A DNA stretch of 62,712 bases, from contig JAAZMZ010000036.1 of NCBI GenBank assembly GCA_012798535.1, positions 1-62,712 on the forward strand. The letters run 5' to 3'. The position numbers were made by a program, and so were the translations under genes. Positions 34,772 to 43,284 of this stretch are shown here, piece after piece. The notes under the pieces are model-generated. The model saw nothing but the letters and a program-made list of their open reading frames with translations. It was not told where the DNA came from and searched no databases. How positions within the stretch are numbered: position 1 is the stretch's first letter; the number at the start of each line of letters is the position of its first letter. This DNA is from Leptolinea sp. Lineage in GTDB: Bacteria > Chloroflexota > Anaerolineae > Anaerolineales > Anaerolineaceae.

Positions 34772-36550
34772 TTGAAAAAAATTAAAATCCTGGGGAAAAA
34801 ACCGCCAACATCCAATCAGTGGGTGACTGTCGATCTGCATATTCACACACCGGCATCCAGTGATTTTCAACAACCCGAAATAACCTACCTGGAGATCATC
34901 CAGCGGGCGGAAGCGCGGGGAATGGACATCATCGCGTTCACCGATCATAATACGATCGCCGGGTACCGCACAATGCGGGATGAGATTGAACAGTTGGAAT
35001 TGCTGGAAAAACTCAACCGCATTTTGCCGGAGGAAAGAAATCGACTAAATGAATACCGCCGGCTTCTGAAGAAGATGCTTGTCTTACCCGGCATCGAATT
35101 CACCGCCACATTCGGGTTTCATATCCTCGGCGTTTTTTCAGCCACCACTCCGGTGCGCGACATTGAGCACCTGCTGCTCGATTTGAAGATTCCCGGCCAT
35201 TTACTGGATGATGGCTCTGCCACGGTAGGCGCCACGGTGGATGTACTGAGTGCCTACAAAAAGATTCAGGATGCCGGAGGGATTGTGATCGCGGCACACG
35301 CCAATTCAAGTAACGGCGTTGCCATGCGGGGATTTAATTTTGGCGGGCAAACGAAAATCGCTTATACGCAGGATGAAGCCCTGAACGCTCTCGAAGTCAC
35401 CGACCTCGATGCCCGCACTCCCCGTTCAACAGCCGCTTTTTTTAATGGCACCAAACCGGAATATCCCCGCCGTATGCACTGCATTCAAGGCTCCGATGCC
35501 CACCGGTTGACAGCCGATCCGGTGCGTAAGAAAAATCTGGGCGTTGGCGACCGGTCTACCGATGTTCTCCTGCCGGAGATCAGTTTTGCAGCCCTTCAGG
35601 AGTTATTTCGCTCCAATGATTTCTCGCGTACCAGGCCGCACCGGATGGAGGAAGAACCGGTTTTTGATTTCATCCATTCCTCTCAGGAGGAAGGCGCTAA
35701 TATCATCCAGGATTTCCATGAAAGCATGACGGTGCGCGGTGGTAAGCTTTATGCCATCATTGCAGATATCTGCGCCTTCGCTAACACCAACGGCGGCACA
35801 TTATATATTGGCACCTCGGCTGACCCTCATAAAAATCCAATCGGCCTATCTGATCCCGAACAGAGCGTCAATCTGTTGGAAAAAGAGATCTCCAAACGGA
35901 TCAGCCCGCCATTGACATGCCAACTGGATGTTCAGGAAACCCGCGGGAAAAAAGTCATCCGGGTGATCATTCCCCGCGGTGATGATCCGCCTTATGCCGT
36001 TGAAGATAACAAGATCTACGTTCGGAGCGAAGCTGAAACCGGCCTGGCCGTGCGGGATGAAATTGTCGGATTAGTTACCAGGGGAAAAGGCAGGCAGGTT
36101 CCAGTTTATATTGAACCGGGAGTCGACCTGGTTGTGGAAGCGCATCCGGTGGAAGAGCAGGAGACCATAAAATCGGATGAAACTCCTCCCCGTACAGGTG
36201 TCGAAGTGGCCAGCGTGGAGGAACGCCAGGGAACCAGGTACTTCACCATGCGCGACCTGCGCAACGGCTCCATGGTTAAAAATGTGACCCAGCGTTCCGC
36301 TCGCCGTTTGTGGCATTACGCCATTAATCGCTACCTTGAACTCGAAAAGGATTTCGATCCGCGAACAGCCTACTGGAATGGTGATTACGGACTGCTTAAA
36401 CGCTACCAGCAGGGAAAAACACCAACATTTGACCTGGTTCAGAGATTCTCCGAAGAATATAGATTCTTCTTTGGCGTCACCCCCAACGGGATTCACGGTT
36501 TCTGGAAAACGATCACCGAAGAAGAAGAGAATTCCACAGACAATGGTTGA
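34772..36550 (+). CDS. PHP phosphoesterase domain fused to a Schlafen-type AlbA_2 domain
   Basis: The 592-residue protein starts at TTG 34772, eight bases after AAGGAG. An N-terminal PHP domain (about 17-290) has metal-binding motifs [35 protein letters not shown] and IQGSDAHRL, suggesting a hydrolase of phosphate esters or nucleotides. An AlbA_2 domain follows (about 300-440; [35 protein letters not shown]), a fold linked to nucleic-acid binding. The last roughly 110 residues ([21 protein letters not shown]...RRLWHYAIN) match nothing I know. The substrate is unknown. It sits in the lon cluster between a receiver protein and an acetyltransferase. Confidence 0.85.
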   Translation: MKKIKILGKKPPTSNQWVTVDLHIHTPASSDFQQPEITYLEIIQRAEARGMDIIAFTDHNTIAGYRTMRDEIEQLELLEKLNRILPEERNRLNEYRRLLKKMLVLPGIEFTATFGFHILGVFSATTPVRDIEHLLLDLKIPGHLLDDGSATVGATVDVLSAYKKIQDAGGIVIAAHANSSNGVAMRGFNFGGQTKIAYTQDEALNALEVTDLDARTPRSTAAFFNGTKPEYPRRMHCIQGSDAHRLTADPVRKKNLGVGDRSTDVLLPEISFAALQELFRSNDFSRTRPHRMEEEPVFDFIHSSQEEGANIIQDFHESMTVRGGKLYAIIADICAFANTNGGTLYIGTSADPHKNPIGLSDPEQSVNLLEKEISKRISPPLTCQLDVQETRGKKVIRVIIPRGDDPPYAVEDNKIYVRSEAETGLAVRDEIVGLVTRGKGRQVPVYIEPGVDLVVEAHPVEEQETIKSDETPPRTGVEVASVEERQGTRYFTMRDLRNGSMVKNVTQRSARRLWHYAINRYLELEKDFDPRTAYWNGDYGLLKRYQQGKTPTFDLVQRFSEEYRFFFGVTPNGIHGFWKTITEEEENSTDNG

Positions 36551-36573
36551 AATCCCATTCTTTCGCTCGACCT

Positions 36574-37041
36574 ATGGATAAGGCAGATATTGTCGGGGAT
36601 ATTCATATTCGGAATTATCGGCATCCTGATGATTATCAGGCAGTTTATGCCGTCTGGGAATCAGCCGGTAAAGGGATTCATATTGCCGCTTCCGATTCAT
36701 TGGAAGAAATTGGGAAACTGGTAAAGAAGAGCCCCGGGCTTTTTTTCGTGGCAGAGTTAGAAGGCAGGATTATCGGTACGGTTATGGGAGGTTTTGACGG
36801 TCGTCGTGGATTGATCTATCACCTGGCAGTCCATCCCGAGTACCAGAACAAGCACATCGGCAGCCGACTGCTCCTCCAGGTGGAAGAGGCTCTATATAAT
36901 ATCGGTTGCACCAAGGTTTACCTGTTCCTTGTCCCCGAGAACATACAGCAGGCTGGTTTTTACCGAAAACTGAATTACGAACAGATGGACGTGGTCCCTT
37001 TCACAAAATACCTTAGAGAACAGCCTTCTATGGATAAGTGA
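36574..37041 (+). CDS. GNAT-family N-acetyltransferase
   Basis: The 155-residue protein has the acetyl-CoA binding motif HLAVHPEYQNKHIGSRLLLQVEEAL and the ending VYLFLVPENIQQAGFYRKLNYEQ, typical of RimI-like GNAT enzymes that acetylate amino groups. The acceptor is unknown. The ATG at 36574 is chosen; a TTG at 36547 would overlap the previous gene and add nine untypical residues. The stretch 37042-37088 to the convergent DUF58 gene shows nothing recognisable. Confidence 0.88.
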   Translation: MDKADIVGDIHIRNYRHPDDYQAVYAVWESAGKGIHIAASDSLEEIGKLVKKSPGLFFVAELEGRIIGTVMGGFDGRRGLIYHLAVHPEYQNKHIGSRLLLQVEEALYNIGCTKVYLFLVPENIQQAGFYRKLNYEQMDVVPFTKYLREQPSMDK

Positions 37042-37088
37042 CCGACCACGATCAGGTATAGATTCTGAAACAACGAATTGAGAACTCG

Positions 37089-38381
37089 CTACAGGATCGC
37101 AGACAGTGAGGTCAGTGAATCTCCATAAGCAAAATGGTGGCAGCGAATGCCCCGCCAGTCCGTGGTGGAGCGTTTGAGGTATTGTTCTGGTACATAACTG
37201 GCACGATTCACATGGATCAACCGCAGATCGACTCCTCTTTGTTTGATCAGGCGGGCAGCCTGGATCAGTTCAGGTGATTCTTCCGGCGTCACCAGAAAAC
37301 AAATATTCCCCGGGTTAAGCTGAGATGAAAATTCAAGCAACATGGCCGCCAGCGGTATCTGGGATTGCGCTTGAATAAAGGTGAGCAAATTCAAGATCTC
37401 GGTTTGCTGCCTTACTCCGAATCCGGGCAGAATGGTCTGTTCGGGTAAGTTGTTGGTTGCCAGACCCACGGCTATTCCGCGATTTAACCAAGTGACCGCC
37501 AGTGAACTGGTGATCGAAACGGTTGCTTCGACAGTATCCGGTGGGAGAGCATATTGTGAACGAGCTTTCACCGCGTCGATGAAATCCATGCGCTCCTGTT
37601 CCTGGTTATTTAACCGACAGACATGCGCGTCGCGTTCGCAGTCCATACATATCCAGACCATCTGCTGGATATTCACATCGGCCAGTCTGGTGTGCAGACT
37701 CCCCCGGCGGGCTGTGGTCGGCCAGTGGATGCGATTAAAAGGATCGCCGTCGATATAATTACGGACAGAAGCACTGATCAGGCTGCTGTTCTGCAACGTC
37801 ATCCGCACCGATTTCCCTTCCTCAGATGGACGATTCTTGATCTTCAGAGATGACAGATCGACCCGGTAAGGCAGGACTATAAGTTTCCCCATTGTGGAGA
37901 TTTTCTGGATCGAATAGAAACAACCCAGGGGATCGGATGTCTTGATTTCGATCGGTGTCAGGTTTATATTGCCGCGCTTTTGCAGCAGACTGTCGAGACG
38001 AATAATCCGTGTTTGACGTGGACCTAGAAATCCGATGATACGGTTGGCATGATCCCTGTTCAGCTCTGAGAGATCGCGAATTTGCAGCCAGAAAATGGGC
38101 AATATCGACCGGTTGGAAATCAGAAGATTTTCTTCAAACAGATCACCCACCTGACGGCGTAGATATCTCGATTTTCGGTCAATGGTGATGCGGTCCAGCG
38201 CGAACGCGATGTATATGAAAGCCAGTACCACATAGATGATCACAGCGTAAAGGGAATTCAGAAAGAATGGTTCATCAAACAGCCAGCGGGTGATGAGTAA
38301 AAAAACCGCAATTATCAATAGGCTGAAGAAAGTTGTTCCCGGGTGAATACCCGGGTTAATCTTAATGTTTAACCGTTTCAT
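37089..38381 (-). CDS. DUF58-domain membrane protein (MoxR partner)
   Basis: The 430-residue protein has two membrane helices near the N-terminus (about 15-55) and then the DUF58 signature YIDGDPFNRIHWPTTARRGSLHTRLADV, followed by a von Willebrand A-like segment. Genes of this type almost always neighbour a MoxR ATPase and are thought to be its substrate or partner in assembling a surface or metal-containing complex. The start at 38381 overlaps the MoxR gene by 20 bases; an ATG twelve codons upstream is also open but less likely. It is the last gene of the six-gene operon. Confidence 0.88.
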   Translation of the reverse strand: MKRLNIKINPGIHPGTTFFSLLIIAVFLLITRWLFDEPFFLNSLYAVIIYVVLAFIYIAFALDRITIDRKSRYLRRQVGDLFEENLLISNRSILPIFWLQIRDLSELNRDHANRIIGFLGPRQTRIIRLDSLLQKRGNINLTPIEIKTSDPLGCFYSIQKISTMGKLIVLPYRVDLSSLKIKNRPSEEGKSVRMTLQNSSLISASVRNYIDGDPFNRIHWPTTARRGSLHTRLADVNIQQMVWICMDCERDAHVCRLNNQEQERMDFIDAVKARSQYALPPDTVEATVSITSSLAVTWLNRGIAVGLATNNLPEQTILPGFGVRQQTEILNLLTFIQAQSQIPLAAMLLEFSSQLNPGNICFLVTPEESPELIQAARLIKQRGVDLRLIHVNRASYVPEQYLKRSTTDWRGIRCHHFAYGDSLTSLSAIL

Positions 38382-39336
38382 CACGCAGCGGTGCCCGCAC
38401 GTTATCCAGAATTTCATGAATGACCATACTGCCGCTGATATTACTCATTCGGGCTTCAGGACTTAGGATCAATCGGTGGGTCAGCACCGAACCGGCCAGC
38501 AGCTTAATATCATCGGGAGCAACAAAGTTACGTCCCTGCAGCGCGGCTGAAGCCTGGGCGGCACGGATCAGTCCCAGGCTGGCCCGCGGGCTGGCACCCA
38601 GAAGCAGATCGTTGTGATTCCGAGTCGCCTGGATGATACCCAGTAAATACATCCGCACACTGTGGGAGACAAATACGCTGCGGATAGCGGTTTGCGCCCG
38701 CAGGATTTCCTCTGAGGTGGCTACAGGTTTTAGCGTCTCAATGGGGTGTTCAACCTGCATACGTTCCAGAATGGATTCTTCCACGGCCATTTCCGGATAT
38801 CCAATACCGGTGTGGAGAAGAAACCGGTCCATTTGTGATTCCGGTAACGGGTAAACGCCTTCATATTCGATTGGATTCTGGGTAGCAATGACAAAAAAGG
38901 GCCGGGGTAGTTCGCGGGTAACATTGTCTACACTGACCTGATTTTCGCCCATGGCCTCAAGCAGCGCGGATTGGGCTTTGGGAGTAGCGCGATTGATCTC
39001 ATCGGCCAATAATATTTGAGTGAAAACCGGTCCCGGACGGAATTCAAACGTATTCTTTTTTTGATCAAAAACAGAGACACCGGTAATATCACCGGGCAAC
39101 AGGTCAGGTGTGAACTGAATACGGGCGAATGTGCATCCTGTGGATATCGCCAGGCTGCGTGCCAAAATTGTTTTACCTACTCCCGGAACATCTTCGACGA
39201 GTATGTGTCCCCCGGAAAATAAACCTGTTATCACCAGTTCCAGTACGGAGCGCTTTCCGAAGATGACTTTTTCTAGATTTCCAAGTATTCGCGTTCCCAG
39301 TTCCTGGGCATGGCGCAGCTCGTTGTCGTTACTCAT
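38362..39336 (-). CDS. MoxR-family AAA+ ATPase
   Basis: The 324-residue ATPase carries Walker A VEDVPGVGKTILARS, Walker B LLADEINRATPKAQSALLEAM and the sensor motif FFVIATQNPIEYEGVYPLPESQ. MoxR proteins are chaperone-like ATPases working with DUF58 and vWA proteins. Its ATG overlaps the stop of the preceding polytopic membrane protein by four bases, showing translational coupling. Confidence 0.95.
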   Translation of the reverse strand: MSNDNELRHAQELGTRILGNLEKVIFGKRSVLELVITGLFSGGHILVEDVPGVGKTILARSLAISTGCTFARIQFTPDLLPGDITGVSVFDQKKNTFEFRPGPVFTQILLADEINRATPKAQSALLEAMGENQVSVDNVTRELPRPFFVIATQNPIEYEGVYPLPESQMDRFLLHTGIGYPEMAVEESILERMQVEHPIETLKPVATSEEILRAQTAIRSVFVSHSVRMYLLGIIQATRNHNDLLLGASPRASLGLIRAAQASAALQGRNFVAPDDIKLLAGSVLTHRLILSPEARMSNISGSMVIHEILDNVRAPLRDETVKH

Positions 39337-41699
39337 CGGGAACCTCCAGTGGGATTCTTAACATAAAAACCGAGTATTGTGGTGGCAAATAAACCAATAG
39401 TGGTGAGGGCCAGTCCGGCAGTAAAAGAAACCGGTTGAAAATCCAATTCTATCTGATGATTACCTTCCGTCACTTCCACCGCCATAAAAACATAGTCTGC
39501 CCGCAGAAGCCCGGCTGGCTGCCCGTCCAATTTTACCTTCCATCCCGGATACCAGGTATTGGTAATCAACAACCAACCGCCGGTTTGATCCGCGTGAACC
39601 TGATATTCGTGATGCATGGATCTCGCTGATAGATCTTCCACGCCTACAGGAGGTTCCTGGATCGCGCCGCAACTTTCCTCATCAAGGGATTCTCTTTCCA
39701 CGACAATCGAATTGACCAGTCTGCCGGACCCTGCCGCTGACTTCACCCACCGCAGAGCGCCCTCACCATCCTCAACGATTTCGGCACAATGGACCATCCA
39801 GGCGCGCGGCAGAGTTTCGACCGGCTCCCAGACAATGTCGCGCAGGCTATCAGGATTGAGAGTGGCTGATCGTCCCACACCGGCCAATGCCAGGTATTGC
39901 CCGCGTTCTTCAGGTGCCGCCAATTCCATTTCGATCAGAAAATCGCTGTAGCGGTCGGGCACCATCGGATCGAAATTGTTCAGCATAGAAACACCTGACA
40001 ACAGGTTGACATTGGGCAGCTTTGAATCTACCAGGTTCCGCCAGTCGACCGATGGACGAATATTTGTAAATAGAAAGAAACGCTTGAAACGCAAGTCTTT
40101 TTCCAGAGAACTGGAAATGTAGTATCGGTCAGTGCTTTTCTCCAGTGACCGACCTGTTGAGTAGAGATCGGTGGATACGGTGGGATTTAGTTTGCTGCCG
40201 GCCCAGATCAGGTCGACGGCCAGCCAGCAGGCAATCCAGAAACGCCAGCGCAACGCAGCGCGGCCTTCTGAAGATTCAGGCTTGAGGAGAGCCAGAACTA
40301 GATACCCCGCCAGGAATATCCCGGCTGAAATAACTGCATATTTGAATGAAACCCGGATGGATGGCAGGAACAGCCAGGCAGCTGCGGCGCTCAGAATCAT
40401 GGCGATTACACCCGTCAAACCCAGGTTTACCCACTTGCGCGGCAGCATACCGTGCTTGATCCACTCCTCTGCTCCCAAACCCGCCAGCAGGATCAATCCG
40501 ATATCGAAAAAGATCATCCACCGCGCCGGACCGTTGAAGAAACCAAAAGTCAGCACATGCTTGAACAACCAGGGAAAGACCGGTGTGTTCCATCCCAGTG
40601 CCATGAGTAGAATCACGATGGAGGTGATCAGGCAGAACCAGAACAACGGTTGATATTGATTTTCTTCATTTGTATGTTTCTTTCTGATCTGACGAATCAC
40701 ATAATAGAAAGCCAGAACGAATGGAAGCAGGCCGATGTAAACCGCGTCCTCCCAGTAGCTGGCATATCCCCAGTAATCACCATTTCCCGGATTACCGAAA
40801 ATATCCGGGAAGATGAAGGTGATAAACCGCCACGGCCAAAAGGAGTATGAAAGGGCGGTCTGATAATCCAGAGCGCTCGATCGCTGCGATTGGGTGAAAT
40901 ACTCCAGGGTTGGAATCAATTGAATAGATGAAACGCAAAATCCGATCAGGCCGGAAACCGCCACCGGCAGCGCGATCTGCCAGAGTCGCTTTACGCCGCC
41001 GTTAACCAGGGCACCTACTATGATCCATGCGAGAAAGAATAAGAATGTATACCAGGCTAACTGGGCGTGTCCGCTTAACCACTGCCCCGAAAACGCCAGA
41101 GCCAGTCCGATTATTGCTTTACGGGTATATGGTTGTTTCTGTTCTGGAGCACCTGACCGCACAGGCGCGGCAAACTGGCTGGCTGCCAGCAAAACCCAGG
41201 GTATCCACGCGGCCGCTTGAACCATGGTGAGAAAACTGCCCCGCGCTACAGAGTATGCACACAGGCCATAAGCCAGACCGCAGATCAACTGCGGAACCGG
41301 GCCAAATCCGAGCTTCTCTGTAAGTTTCTTAATCCCCCACCCGCCCCAACTGAGATGTCCGGCGATCAACCAGCCGTGCGCCCAGGCCATCAAGGGAAGA
41401 CCGCCGATCCAGCCGGCTAGAAAAGTCAACCAGGTTGGCGGGTAGAATAGGCAGGATTGATAGTTCGCGGCCAGCGGCGCGCCCATGCCGTTCAATTCGT
41501 TCCACAGCGGGATTTCTCCCGCCCGGAGCAGCTGCAAGGCTTCCCAGTGCCAGGGGATGAACTGGATGGAAGTGATCCCCCAGAATAAAGAGTGTCCGGG
41601 GATCAGCGCCGGCAGGAACAGGATGATCGGGGCCAGGTAAACAGGTGAATAGAACCACCAGGGGCAGTTTTTATCTGGCATTTTGGTTTCAGTTCCCAT
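39333..41699 (-). CDS. YfhO-like large polytopic membrane protein (copy A2)
   Basis: The 788-residue protein has about twelve to thirteen membrane helices. The loop after the first helix reads AGEIPLWNELNGMGAPLAANY...FYPPTWL. A C-terminal extracytoplasmic beta region near residues 700-760 (TGGWLLITNTWYPGWKVKLDGQPA, HQIELDFQP) precedes a last helix. This layout is typical of YfhO/GT-C-like proteins that use lipid-linked sugars to modify cell-wall or surface polymers. It is paralogous to the 704-residue protein at 43277-45391. It overlaps both neighbours by 11 and 4 bases. Confidence 0.85.
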   Translation of the reverse strand: MGTETKMPDKNCPWWFYSPVYLAPIILFLPALIPGHSLFWGITSIQFIPWHWEALQLLRAGEIPLWNELNGMGAPLAANYQSCLFYPPTWLTFLAGWIGGLPLMAWAHGWLIAGHLSWGGWGIKKLTEKLGFGPVPQLICGLAYGLCAYSVARGSFLTMVQAAAWIPWVLLAASQFAAPVRSGAPEQKQPYTRKAIIGLALAFSGQWLSGHAQLAWYTFLFFLAWIIVGALVNGGVKRLWQIALPVAVSGLIGFCVSSIQLIPTLEYFTQSQRSSALDYQTALSYSFWPWRFITFIFPDIFGNPGNGDYWGYASYWEDAVYIGLLPFVLAFYYVIRQIRKKHTNEENQYQPLFWFCLITSIVILLMALGWNTPVFPWLFKHVLTFGFFNGPARWMIFFDIGLILLAGLGAEEWIKHGMLPRKWVNLGLTGVIAMILSAAAAWLFLPSIRVSFKYAVISAGIFLAGYLVLALLKPESSEGRAALRWRFWIACWLAVDLIWAGSKLNPTVSTDLYSTGRSLEKSTDRYYISSSLEKDLRFKRFFLFTNIRPSVDWRNLVDSKLPNVNLLSGVSMLNNFDPMVPDRYSDFLIEMELAAPEERGQYLALAGVGRSATLNPDSLRDIVWEPVETLPRAWMVHCAEIVEDGEGALRWVKSAAGSGRLVNSIVVERESLDEESCGAIQEPPVGVEDLSARSMHHEYQVHADQTGGWLLITNTWYPGWKVKLDGQPAGLLRADYVFMAVEVTEGNHQIELDFQPVSFTAGLALTTIGLFATTILGFYVKNPTGGSR

Positions 41700-43284
41700 C
41701 GATCAACTCCGCGGAATACAACCGGTATACACCCCGGTCGTAAACTGTTTTGTACATATCACCGAATTTCTTCTCCCAGTCACCCAGCGCTCTTTCGGCA
41801 GGACCACACACAATGAAATCGATGCGGTTTCGTTCGATGAAATTTTTCTGCCATTCAGGATCTTTGTCGCCGCTGTAAAAAGCCCGGATTTCCGGGAGTA
41901 CCAGTTTTAAATTCGCGCTTTCAGGACCATGCCCGGCCAGTACAAATACGGCATCCCAGGCTGGCAGGGCATTACCGGTCGAATAATCCGCCAGGATGAC
42001 ATCGCCGGGTTGGATAAGTTCTGAGATGGTCGTGAACATGACAACTTCTCCAGCCGGCCGATAAACGGGTGTACCAAGATTCCAGACACCCTGACTGAAT
42101 ATCGATAGAACCAACAGCGGGGCGATCAAGGTTGAACCCAGCAGAACTTTATAAGCAGCGACCCATGTGCTTTTCTTTATCGCTTCCAGGCTGACAAACA
42201 CCAGAAGGATAAGCGCTATCCAGATGCCGTCAATGAAGCGGCGCTGCACATTGTAGGGGAAATAGGCCAGTGCCGCCGCGCAGATAATCCAGGCAGGGAG
42301 TATCAGACTTCGTTCGTCCTTCTTTCGCAGGATATGGATTATTGCCGGGATCGATGCGGCCAGGAAAAGTCCATACGACCAGAGATAATCGATCAGGGGT
42401 GGAGAGGAAATGATATTTTGTGCGTACCAGGCTTTCAAATAATCATCGGATGCGAAGAAGAACAGATTATAGATGACCCACGGCGACGAAACTGCGGCCA
42501 TCACAGCCATTCTTTTCATCGCTGACAACAGGTCTCGCCGGTTGTTGGAGCGGTCAATGAGCAATCGTAACAGGAAATACACTCCCAAAATTCCATACCC
42601 AACTACGATCGATAACGGTTGAAAGAACCCCGCGGCCAGCCAGCACAATCCACCTGCGGCAGCGTTCCGCAGCTCTTTGGATGGTTCCGGTGTTCTCAGG
42701 AAAAAAACCAGTCCCAGTAAAAGGAAGGCCCGGGCGGCTGCCAGATGGGGCAGACCCAGCAGGGAGAGAAAGCCGAAAGCCTCAGGCGAATAGATTTCCA
42801 GCGGCATTCGGCCGGACAAATGGCCGGGCAGCAACCACCCAAGCCAGCCAAACCCTCCTCCCGTTAAAATTATCAGAACGGCCAAACGTTGATATCGTTT
42901 TTCTTTCAAAAACAGTCCGCAAAATAAGAATAAAGCCCTGACAAGAAAACCACCTGCCAGCCAGCGGAATACCTGGAAAAGCGCCACCAGTTGATCATGA
43001 ATTTCCGGTGGATAGGCCAGCTTGCCCAGAAGAATATAGGGTAGAAAAGCCAGCACACCATTCTGCGGCAGGTTAGAATACGGTGACCGGAACAGCCAGC
43101 TTCCGTAGGAACCTGAGAGCATCTTGGCAATATAGGAATTGCCGTCTTCCACCCCGAAAATGAAACCTGTGAAATGCCAATCCGAACCTTGACGGAAATA
43201 ACCAAGCAAATAGGGGATCGAGGTGATACCCAGAAGAATGACGGACGTGATGACGATCCAGCGTCGATCCTGCCTGTCAACCAT
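41689..43284 (-). CDS. Polytopic membrane protein, GT-C-like (copy B2)
   Basis: The 531-residue protein is mostly membrane helices. After the first helix comes the loop HFTGFIFGVEDGNSYIAKM and then SGSYGSWLFRSPYSN, which parallels the 511-residue protein at 45388-46923 (GVVFNPIDGYTYLAKM, GDWLFTLPFTA). The acidic residue in the first loop (E-D-G-N) is where GT-C glycosyltransferases hold catalytic or metal-binding Asp/Glu. The C-terminal extracytoplasmic part (FIERNRIDFIVCGPAER) resembles that of oligosaccharide-type transferases. The start overlaps the upstream gene by eight bases. Confidence 0.8.
   Translation of the reverse strand: MVDRQDRRWIVITSVILLGITSIPYLLGYFRQGSDWHFTGFIFGVEDGNSYIAKMLSGSYGSWLFRSPYSNLPQNGVLAFLPYILLGKLAYPPEIHDQLVALFQVFRWLAGGFLVRALFLFCGLFLKEKRYQRLAVLIILTGGGFGWLGWLLPGHLSGRMPLEIYSPEAFGFLSLLGLPHLAAARAFLLLGLVFFLRTPEPSKELRNAAAGGLCWLAAGFFQPLSIVVGYGILGVYFLLRLLIDRSNNRRDLLSAMKRMAVMAAVSSPWVIYNLFFFASDDYLKAWYAQNIISSPPLIDYLWSYGLFLAASIPAIIHILRKKDERSLILPAWIICAAALAYFPYNVQRRFIDGIWIALILLVFVSLEAIKKSTWVAAYKVLLGSTLIAPLLVLSIFSQGVWNLGTPVYRPAGEVVMFTTISELIQPGDVILADYSTGNALPAWDAVFVLAGHGPESANLKLVLPEIRAFYSGDKDPEWQKNFIERNRIDFIVCGPAERALGDWEKKFGDMYKTVYDRGVYRLYSAELIDGN

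Noticed and set aside
34389..37041. Phage-defence island around the PHP-AlbA gene
   Set aside because: Neighbours are housekeeping stress genes; no nuclease, methylase, toxin, integrase or transposase is present.
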